Source: a virus. Taken from it: a DNA stretch of 36,121 bases. This document shows positions 1 to 5,454 of the stretch, piece after piece (position 1 is the first letter of the stretch; each line of letters begins with the position of its first letter). The position numbers and the translations under genes are program-made. The notes under the pieces were generated by a model. The model did not search any database, was not told where the DNA came from, and saw only the letters and a program-made list of their open reading frames with translations. The stretch is taken from IMG/VR virus record IMGVR_UViG_3300027749_000276, positions 1 to 36,121 of that record; one strand, 5' to 3'.

Positions 1-537
1 AACGTCTTGAACGTAGCGTTCAACAGCGCCTACCCCGGCGGCGATGGCGTGTCGCTGATTAATACTGCTCACCCCATCGTGAACGGTACTTTCAGCAACC
101 AGCTCGCTACTGCTGCGGTTCTATCGCAAACCTCCCTTGAGCAAATGTTGATCCAAGTCCGTCAGGCCGTGGACAACAACGGTAAGAAGATTCGTCTGGT
201 GCCCCGCCAATTGGTGGTTGCTCCGGGCAACATCTTCCAAGCCGAAGTGCTGCTCAAGTCGGTCTTGCGCACCGGCAACGCCAACAACGACATCAACCCA
301 GTGAAATCCATTGGTTTGTTGGACGAGGGCGCTGCTGTGTTGAGCCGTCTGACCAGTGCCACCGCTTGGTGGGTCCAGACTGATGCACCCGAGGGCATGA
401 AGCTCTTGATGCGTCGTCGTCTGGAGAAGACCATGGAAGGTGACTTTGAAACCGACTCCATGCGCTATAAGGCTACCGAGCGTTACGATGTCGGCTTCAC
501 CGACCCACGTGCGTTGTACGGTACTCCCGGCGCCTAA
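1..537 (+). CDS. Major capsid protein, C-terminal part (5' truncated by window edge)
   Basis: The frame is open from base 1, so the gene starts upstream of the window; the TTG at 7 is simply an internal Leu codon. The visible 178 residues resemble the C-terminal half of an HK97-fold or Mu-type major head protein: a stretch around 'NTAHPIVNG', a helix with 'LIQVRQAVDNNGKKIRLVPR', the strand 'QLVVAPGN', then 'TDAPEGMKLLMRRRLEKTM' and a 'RYKATERYDVGFTDPRALYG' ending that is typical of capsid P-domain/C-terminal segments. Its role would be the icosahedral shell. It is followed by a short hairpin and by virion-type genes on the same strand, which fits a head-gene neighbourhood. The family call rests on motif recognition only. 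Confidence 0.75.
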   Translation, partial: NVLNVAFNSAYPGGDGVSLINTAHPIVNGTFSNQLATAAVLSQTSLEQMLIQVRQAVDNNGKKIRLVPRQLVVAPGNIFQAEVLLKSVLRTGNANNDINPVKSIGLLDEGAAVLSRLTSATAWWVQTDAPEGMKLLMRRRLEKTMEGDFETDSMRYKATERYDVGFTDPRALYGTPGA

Positions 538-545
538 ACAAAAGT

Positions 546-568
546 AGGGGGGTTAACAGCCCCCCTCT
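546..568 (+). terminator. Hairpin after capsid gene, possible attenuating terminator
   Basis: A G6/C6 stem (extendable by one A-T pair) with a 7-nt loop lies 9 nt after the capsid stop. The following sequence (CTTAACT) has only a weak T tract, so it may act as a partial terminator or a 3'-end stabiliser that keeps capsid mRNA abundant relative to downstream genes. Confidence 0.4.
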
Positions 569-583
569 TAACTGGAGAAAATT

Positions 584-1033
584 ATGGCTCAAACCTATAT
601 TGGTTCTACCCTGCGCACGGGCTCGGGCACGTTGACTGACACCACGGATGGCGGCTACGTTGTCCTGACTCAGAACATAACGGTGACCACTGTGGCCGCA
701 GGTACGGCGGTTTCTGGTTCCATTACGCTTCCTGCTTCTTCACAAATCCTCAACTTACTTGTTGACCAGACTGTGGATGAAGTAGTTGGCGGCGGTACGG
801 CTACCACTATTAACGCTACAGTCGGCACGGCTGCTGCGGGCACCCAGTACGTCTCGGCAACGAACGTCGTTTCGGGTGGTCGCGCAACTTTGACGTTTAC
901 GGCGGCGCAATTGTTGGCGATGCAAAACATCGGCACCAATACCAGCGTGTACTTCACCATCGCCCCTAATGGCACGATCAGCACCACGCAAGGTACTTAC
1001 GTACTGAACGTTGTGTATGCTCAGAAAGTCTAA
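584..1033 (+). CDS. Small beta-rich virion-type protein, possible capsid decoration
   Basis: This 149-residue protein is rich in Thr, Val, Ala and Gly with alternating beta-strand patterns, has no cysteine, no membrane segment and no catalytic motif. The ATG is preceded by GGAGA with good spacing. It directly follows the major capsid gene, the usual site of a head decoration or head-completion protein, and the composition fits a secreted-like or virion surface beta-sandwich. I do not recognise a named family. A decoration role is inferred from position and composition; a small fibre or head-tail joining protein is an alternative. Confidence 0.6.
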   Translation: MAQTYIGSTLRTGSGTLTDTTDGGYVVLTQNITVTTVAAGTAVSGSITLPASSQILNLLVDQTVDEVVGGGTATTINATVGTAAAGTQYVSATNVVSGGRATLTFTAAQLLAMQNIGTNTSVYFTIAPNGTISTTQGTYVLNVVYAQKV

Positions 1034-1044
1034 GAGGCTATATC

Positions 1045-2118
1045 ATGGGTCAATTCAAACCAATGGTAAAGATGGAGACCACCGAGCCATCAGTGATCCT
1101 GAAACTCAAAAAAGGTGGTCATGTGGCCATGAACCGTGGCGGCGAGTACGGCTTTGAGAATATGCGTTCTAAAGGCATGAACACCATGCCTGACACCGCG
1201 TATTCTGCACCGGCTGCCGCTCCCAAAGCACCTTCTATGATGGCGCGTCGCGCTGCTATGGCCGCTCCTCTGATGAAGAAGGGCGGCAAGGCTGGTGACA
1301 TGGCTCAAGACAAAGCTATGGTCAAAAAGGCTTTTAAGCAGCACGACATGCAAGAGCACGAAGGCGGCAAGGGCACCAAGCTGAAGCTGAAAAAAGGCGG
1401 CACAACCAAAGTGGTTGACGGCGACAAAACCGACAAGGCACACGGTACTGGTGATGTCAAGATGGGTAAAGCTGCTGGTTACAAAACCGGCGGCACCATT
1501 GAAGGCAATGCTGGCAAGTTTGTGAAGACAAAGGTAGTGGACGGCGACAAGAAAGACAGTGCCCATGGTACTGGCGGCGTGCGCATGTCCAACTCTGGCG
1601 GCTTCAAAGACGGCGGCTCTACCAACTGGGAAAATCGCCCGGCTGATACTGCCAAGCCCGGCAAGTCCAACACCACCACAGGTGAAGTCAAGGAAGCCAA
1701 CGCTGGCGGCTTTAAAAAGGGCGGTGCTGCAAAAAAGCACTTCGCTACGGGGGGCAGTGTTAACGACACTGGCCACGCCGTAGCAATGCCTCGCAAACCG
1801 GTGTCCAAACCGGTGAGCAATACTGCGCAATCAGGCACCTTCAAAAAAGGTGGCAAGGTCATGCGCAAAGCCATTGGCGGTAGCATGGATGATCAGCAGA
1901 TGCCAATGCGCGATATGAGCGGCGGCAGGTATGACAAAGCCATTGAGCCAAGCGGGGATGATATGTCGATGGCTAATACCATCCGCAGTGCTCCGTCTGA
2001 CGCAATGAACGCTGTAATGCGTTTACTGGGCAAAAAGCGTACTTCTCCTGCCGGAGCAGGTCGTGGGTTTGTAAACCCGCCCATGGCCCGCAAAGGCGGC
2101 GGACGAGCCAAGTGCTAG
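1045..2118 (+). CDS. Lys/Gly-rich basic repeat protein with multiple Phi-K-x-G-G motifs
   Basis: A 357-residue, strongly basic, low-complexity protein predicted to be largely disordered. It carries five exact K-K-G-G motifs preceded by Leu, Met or Phe, plus degenerate copies (YKTGG, FKDGG, FATGG, RKGGG). In the middle, two 30-residue repeats begin TKVVDGDK and end in GYKTGG or GFKDGG; a third weaker unit ends AGGFKKGG. Met is frequent. No enzyme motif is visible. It sits between head-type genes and is followed by a strong terminator. Similar glycine-lysine proteins occur in the virion regions of aquatic phages, but I know of no established function; binding of packaged DNA or of a common virion partner is inference. 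Confidence 0.75.
   Translation: MGQFKPMVKMETTEPSVILKLKKGGHVAMNRGGEYGFENMRSKGMNTMPDTAYSAPAAAPKAPSMMARRAAMAAPLMKKGGKAGDMAQDKAMVKKAFKQHDMQEHEGGKGTKLKLKKGGTTKVVDGDKTDKAHGTGDVKMGKAAGYKTGGTIEGNAGKFVKTKVVDGDKKDSAHGTGGVRMSNSGGFKDGGSTNWENRPADTAKPGKSNTTTGEVKEANAGGFKKGGAAKKHFATGGSVNDTGHAVAMPRKPVSKPVSNTAQSGTFKKGGKVMRKAIGGSMDDQQMPMRDMSGGRYDKAIEPSGDDMSMANTIRSAPSDAMNAVMRLLGKKRTSPAGAGRGFVNPPMARKGGGRAKC
1405..1617 (+). repeat. Two 90-nt in-frame repeats (30-residue units)
   Basis: Copy 1 is 1405-1494 and copy 2 is 1528-1617. Both encode a unit starting TKVVDGDK, containing AHGTG, and ending in a [YF]-K-x-G-G motif. The nucleotide sequences have diverged while the pattern is kept, so this is an older duplication under selection for the motif rather than a recent slippage event. 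Confidence 0.8.
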
Positions 2119-2122
2119 TAAA

Positions 2123-2147
2123 GTGGGGGCTTCGGCCCCCGCTTTTT
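2123..2147 (+). terminator. Rho-independent terminator
   Basis: An 8-bp stem (one G-T pair) closed by a TTCG tetraloop and followed by five T residues, 4 nt after the stop at 2118. This is a textbook intrinsic terminator. It separates the capsid/KKGG unit from the gene starting at 2162, whose Shine-Dalgarno lies just after the T tract. Confidence 0.88.
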
Positions 2148-2161
2148 AATTGGAGATAGAT

Positions 2162-2566
2162 ATGGCAGATGCAGTTACAAGCCAGACGCTGTTAGACGGC
2201 GAGCGCGTGGCTATTATGAAATTCACCAACATTAGCGACGGCACGGGCGAAACTGCTGTGACCAAGGTCAATGTATCCACCTTAACCAGTAGCAGTTCCG
2301 GTAAGGCTTGCACTGGCGTTATCGTGAACAAAATTACCTCGGTATGCCACGGTATGGAAGTGCGCATGTATTGGGACGCCTCAACGGATGTGCCGTTTTT
2401 TATGACTACGATCAATACTAATTACATGAACGATTTCAGCGGCTTTGGTGGTATTACAAACAACTCGGGCGCTGGTAAAAACGGAAACATTGTTTTTAGT
2501 ACCGCTGATGCGAGTGCAGGTGATACGTACACCGTTGTTTTAGAGATGGTTAAAACCTACGCTTAA
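2162..2566 (+). CDS. Conserved small phage virion-type protein
   Basis: The 134-residue product begins MADAVTSQTLLDGERVAIMKF. The ATG at 2162 is preferred over the upstream in-frame TTG at 2150 because GGAGA lies at 2152-2156, ideally spaced for the ATG. The pattern (an N-terminal 'DGER..IMKFTN.SDGTGE', a central 'TGV' strand, a 'DFSGFGGI.NN.G' segment and the ending 'VLEM.KTYA') matches small beta-sandwich proteins I have seen repeatedly in podovirus structural regions, but their exact virion position is not known to me. It follows a terminator, so it may start a new transcription unit. Confidence 0.6.
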   Translation: MADAVTSQTLLDGERVAIMKFTNISDGTGETAVTKVNVSTLTSSSSGKACTGVIVNKITSVCHGMEVRMYWDASTDVPFFMTTINTNYMNDFSGFGGITNNSGAGKNGNIVFSTADASAGDTYTVVLEMVKTYA

Positions 2567-2568
2567 TC

Positions 2569-2811
2569 ATGGACCTGAGTTCTATATGGATCGCTGCGTT
2601 GACCATGGTTACCTCGGTGCTTGGATGGATTCTGCGGGAAAAGGCCGCTGAGCTTCAGCGCGTCACTATCTTGCTCAATCGCACCCGTGAGGAAGTGGCC
2701 AAGGAGTACGTCACCAAGGCAGAGGTCCATGCGGACATCAATCGCGTTTTAGACCGGATCGACAAGTTGGGCGAGAAGCTCGACCGTATGATGGGAGTTA
2801 AAAATGCCTAG
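2569..2811 (+). CDS. Small membrane protein with C-terminal coiled coil
   Basis: An 80-residue protein with one hydrophobic segment at about residues 4-21, then a charged helical region (about 25-75) with heptad-like spacing of Leu, Val and Ile ('REEVAKEYVTKAEV', 'VLDRIDKLGEKLDRM'). The ATG is 2 nt after the preceding stop, so translation is probably coupled; its stop overlaps the next gene by 8 nt. The topology resembles small phage membrane proteins often found with lysis or injection genes, including i-spanin-like proteins. No lipobox-bearing partner gene was found beside it, so a spanin role is not supported. Function unknown. Confidence 0.65.
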   Translation: MDLSSIWIAALTMVTSVLGWILREKAAELQRVTILLNRTREEVAKEYVTKAEVHADINRVLDRIDKLGEKLDRMMGVKNA

Positions 2812-3313
2812 TAAATCACCCGCCCAGCACCGTTTGATGGAAGCCGCCGCTCACACCAAGGGCGGCTTTGGTGGCGTGCCCCAGAGCGTGGGCAAGGAAT
2901 TTGTGAAGGCCGACAAGGGCATGAAAGAGGGCGGTCTGTACGCCAACATCCACGCCAAGCAGGAGCGCATCGCGCACGGCTCTGGTGAAAAGATGCGCAA
3001 GCCCGGCAGCAAAGGCGCTCCAACTGCTGCGGCGTTCAAAGAGTCCGCCAAGACGGCCAAGATGAAAAAAGGCGGCGTATCGCTGGCCATTGGCCGTGGC
3101 GAAAAACTTCCTGCAAAACAGGGCGCGGGGCTTACCGAAAAGGGACGCGCCAAGTACAATCGGGAAACCGGATCGCATCTGAAGGCTCCACAGCCCAAGG
3201 GTGGCGCAAGGCGCGATTCTTTCTGTGCCCGCATGGGCTCGGTCGCTGAGAAAAGCGAAACCGGTAGCCGTGCAAGGGCATCAATGCAACGCTGGAACTG
3301 TCCCGGCTGGTAA
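2804..3313 (+). CDS. Basic KKGG-motif protein, DUF3008-like N-terminus and DUF6321-like C-terminus
   Basis: A 169-residue basic protein. The N-terminus 'MPSKSPAQHRLMEAAAHTKG' resembles the small DUF3008-type phage proteins. The C-terminal half contains 'GLTEKGRAKYNRETG', 'PQPKGGARRDSFCARMGSV' and ends in Trp, matching the pattern I associate with DUF6321, a short Arg/Gly-rich module common in aquatic phages. Between them lie MKEGGL and MKKGGV motifs shared with the neighbouring proteins. GGAG lies 7 nt upstream of the ATG, and the start overlaps the preceding gene by 8 nt. The domain names are from memory; functions of both modules are unknown to me. Confidence 0.65.
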   Translation: MPSKSPAQHRLMEAAAHTKGGFGGVPQSVGKEFVKADKGMKEGGLYANIHAKQERIAHGSGEKMRKPGSKGAPTAAAFKESAKTAKMKKGGVSLAIGRGEKLPAKQGAGLTEKGRAKYNRETGSHLKAPQPKGGARRDSFCARMGSVAEKSETGSRARASMQRWNCPGW

Positions 3314-3322
3314 GGAACGAAC

Positions 3323-3622
3323 ATGGCCAAGGTCAAAAAATTTGCAAACGGTGGCGCACTCTCTGATGTGGTGGGCGCCGCGTCCAAGTTCACCGCGCCG
3401 CCCGGAGACAACTCCAGCGCCCCTAGCGCAGCCCCGGCGCTTAGTTACGGTGGCAGCGGCGTGACTGATGGCGCGGCAAACCAAAATCAAGACCCAACGC
3501 AACAGGCTATCAACGCGGCTTCTACAGGGCTGCAAATGGCGCCACGGTACAAAAAAGGCGGGCACGTCACCACCCGTCGCGTGTCAAGCGTCACCAAATC
3601 CTCAAAATCACCTACTTGGTAA
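3323..3622 (+). CDS. Small KKGG-motif protein
   Basis: A 99-residue protein starting MAKVKKFANGGALSD, with a Ser/Ala/Pro/Gln-rich disordered centre and an 'RYKKGGHVTTRR' segment near the C-terminus, ending in Trp. An AAGGA Shine-Dalgarno precedes the ATG. Both glycine-glycine sites carry an aromatic residue just upstream (FANGG, YKKGG), like the neighbouring genes at 1045-2118, 2804-3313 and 3633-4031. No known domain. Probably a virion or virion-assembly accessory protein by position. Confidence 0.6.
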   Translation: MAKVKKFANGGALSDVVGAASKFTAPPGDNSSAPSAAPALSYGGSGVTDGAANQNQDPTQQAINAASTGLQMAPRYKKGGHVTTRRVSSVTKSSKSPTW

Positions 3623-3632
3623 GGAGCAAATC

Positions 3633-4031
3633 ATGACCACCCCATCGCCAAAACCAATAACAAAGCCTGTTGTGCCACCTGTTGCGCCTAAGCCTGTTGT
3701 GCCACCTAAGCCTGTTGAGCCGCCTAAACCTGTGCAGCCTAAGATTGTTGCGCCAGAGCCTAAGTTTGTGCCTGTTGTGCAGCCTAAGCCTGTTGTGCCA
3801 CCTGTGCCACCTAAGCCTGTTGAGCCGCCTAAACCTGTGCAGCCTAAGATTGTTGCGCCAGAGCCTAAGTTTACGCCTACGCTTTCTCCAACTGAGCCTC
3901 AGACGCCATCACATTTTTATTACAAAAAAGGCGGCGCCGTTAAAAAATACACCGATAAAGGCGGGCGTATTAACCTTGGTAGCGGTCGAGTGTCTACTCA
4001 CACCCCTAGCAAGAAAAACAGCAATTGGTAA
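3633..4031 (+). CDS. Proline-rich repeat protein with C-terminal KKGG motif
   Basis: The reading frame is open further upstream, but the ATG at 3633 is the credible start: it has AAGGAG just upstream and follows the previous stop (3622) by 10 nt. The 132-residue product has about 90 residues of PKPV/PPKPVEPPKP/APEPKF repeats, expected to form an extended polyproline-type stalk, and then 'FYYKKGGAVKKY' and 'DKGGRINLGSGR' before a terminal Trp. The proline region resembles TonB-like or tail-spike linker segments; the C-terminal motif links it to neighbouring genes. A spacer that displays or anchors the KKGG tail is a reasonable inference, but function is unknown. Confidence 0.6.
   Translation: MTTPSPKPITKPVVPPVAPKPVVPPKPVEPPKPVQPKIVAPEPKFVPVVQPKPVVPPVPPKPVEPPKPVQPKIVAPEPKFTPTLSPTEPQTPSHFYYKKGGAVKKYTDKGGRINLGSGRVSTHTPSKKNSNW
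3702..3872 (+). repeat. 66-nt perfect direct repeat inside the proline-rich gene
   Basis: Copies at 3702-3767 and 3807-3872 read as identical, with a 105-nt period, encoding a 22-residue unit beginning PPKPVEPPKP and ending APEPKF. Identity at all codon positions indicates a recent duplication, so the length of this proline stalk is probably variable between relatives. Confidence 0.85.
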
Positions 4032-4034
4032 ATC

Positions 4035-5105
4035 ATGGCTTACTCAGGCACTGTCGGACAGACCGTTATCACGGTCCAAAAACTCATCGACCATGGGGCG
4101 CGGCGTGCTGGGAAACTGGCTGAGGAATTGACGGTTGAACAGGTGCAAGCGGCCAAGGAGTCGCTGTTCTACATTCTGAGCAACCTGATCAACCAAGGCA
4201 TCCAGTATTTCGCCATCAAAAAGACCGTAATTGGCCTCAATCCTGACCAATACGAGTACCTGCTACCCGTGGGTGGCAACGACGTATTAAACGCGCTCTA
4301 TCGCAAGTTAAACCGCCCGACCCCAAGCTCGCCCAGTGGATACTTCGCCTCGTCTGGTAACGCTGAACTCGCTTTTGACAACAATATCTCCACGGTGGAT
4401 ACCCAAACATCGCCCAATGGCTATATTGGCATCAACTACGGCACCAATAACTCGATCTACGCCGGATCAATCGGTATCTTGCCCGCCACCTCGGGCTCAT
4501 TCCACATCTTGCTGGAATGGTCCAATGATGGTTCCACGTGGAACACCCTGTACGACACGGGCGTAACCACATGGGTAAGTGGCCAGTGGCTTTGGTATGA
4601 CATTGATCCGGGCGTAACGGCGCAGTATTACCGCATGCGCGAGACTGGCGGCGGCACTTTGAGCGTGGCCGAGTTTTACGTGGGCAACAACTCCACCGAG
4701 ATCACCATGTCTCGGCTCAACCGCGACGATTACACCAACTTGCCCAACAAGAACTTTACGGCCAACCAGCCGTTCCAGTTCTGGCTTAACCGCACAATCC
4801 CGCAAGCCACCATCACGCTTTGGCCAACGCCTTCGGACCCGTTTGTGCAGATGACGGTCTGGTACTCAGCCTATGTGCAAGACGTGGGCACTTTGAGTGG
4901 CCAGTTGGCCATCCCTGATCGCTGGCTCATGGCCATCCAAAACATGCTTGGCCACCAGATGGCGCAAGAGCTGCCCGGCGTGGAATTGGCGCGCATCCAA
5001 TACCTTGAAGGCCAAGCGGAAAAATACTTCCAAATGGCCGAGCAAGAAGAGCGCGACAAGTCGCCGATCATGTTGAGCCCGAATATTTCCGTTTACTCAA
5101 GGTAG
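4035..5105 (+). CDS. Head-tail adaptor-type protein with inserted discoidin-like domain
   Basis: A 356-residue protein that looks like a composite. Residues about 1-95 ('VQKLIDHGARRAGKLAEELTVEQV', helices, then 'GLNPDQYEYLLPVGGNDVLNALYRKL') and about 230-356 ('RLNRDDYTNLPNKN', 'FWLNRTIPQATITLWPTP', 'IPDRWLMAIQNMLGHQMAQEL', C-terminal helix) fit a podovirus head-tail adaptor of the P22 gp4/T7 gp11 kind. Between them, about residues 98-228 form a beta-rich domain with 'SGYFASSGNAELAFDNN', 'LEWSNDGSTWNTLYDTG', 'WLWYDI' and 'YYRMRETGGGTLSVAEFYVG', which is the pattern of an F5/8 type C (discoidin, galactose-binding) fold. It would seal the portal and present a sugar-binding module outwards. Family assignment is by pattern recognition. 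Confidence 0.6.
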   Translation: MAYSGTVGQTVITVQKLIDHGARRAGKLAEELTVEQVQAAKESLFYILSNLINQGIQYFAIKKTVIGLNPDQYEYLLPVGGNDVLNALYRKLNRPTPSSPSGYFASSGNAELAFDNNISTVDTQTSPNGYIGINYGTNNSIYAGSIGILPATSGSFHILLEWSNDGSTWNTLYDTGVTTWVSGQWLWYDIDPGVTAQYYRMRETGGGTLSVAEFYVGNNSTEITMSRLNRDDYTNLPNKNFTANQPFQFWLNRTIPQATITLWPTPSDPFVQMTVWYSAYVQDVGTLSGQLAIPDRWLMAIQNMLGHQMAQELPGVELARIQYLEGQAEKYFQMAEQEERDKSPIMLSPNISVYSR

Positions 5106-5110
5106 CTGCC

Positions 5111-5446
5111 ATGCCCCGGTTCCTTGACACCCGTGGCGGCTCCGACATTGCGATCTTCGTATGCGACCGGTGCAAGATGAAGCGCGCGCACTCAACGGCG
5201 CGCAACGACCCCAACTTCCCCGGCTTGCTGGTATGCGATCAAGGCTGCGCGGACCAGATCGACCCCTACCGGTTGGCTGCTCGTCAAACTGAGCGCATCA
5301 CGATCCGCTTCCCTCGCCCTGATGTGAGCGTAGCGGTGACGGACGATAATCTGGTGACCAACCCGGGTGGCGATTACATTATCAGCACCGAGCAGAATAC
5401 GAACACGCCGGAGAACAACGGCAACAACAGCGGGTTGTCCCCGTAG
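5111..5446 (+). CDS. Small zinc-ribbon-like phage protein
   Basis: A 111-residue protein with two cysteine pairs, C18-x2-C21 and C42-x3-C46, in 'FVCDRCKMKR' and 'LVCDQGCADQIDPYR', suggesting one structural zinc site. The N-terminus (residues 1-60) is compact and conserved-looking; the C-terminal 40 residues are Asn/Thr/Gly-rich and probably disordered. It sits between the adaptor and the first long fibre gene. Such short zinc-knuckle proteins occur in this position in several podoviruses to my recollection; whether they are virion components or assembly factors is not known to me. Confidence 0.6.
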   Translation: MPRFLDTRGGSDIAIFVCDRCKMKRAHSTARNDPNFPGLLVCDQGCADQIDPYRLAARQTERITIRFPRPDVSVAVTDDNLVTNPGGDYIISTEQNTNTPENNGNNSGLSP

Positions 5447-5454
5447 GCCCAAAT

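Noticed and set aside
1090-1830. Minus-strand 246-residue ORF
   Set aside because: It is antisense to the Lys/Gly-rich gene, whose codon bias removes stops from the opposite strand. No family-like pattern or credible start.
2569-2811. i-spanin of a spanin pair
   Set aside because: The topology fits, but no lipobox-bearing o-spanin ORF was seen nested in or next to it, and it is far from the lysis genes.
3468-3632. N-terminal extension of the proline-rich protein
   Set aside because: It overlaps the previous KKGG gene in another frame, has no Shine-Dalgarno, and the ATG at 3633 has AAGGAG directly upstream.
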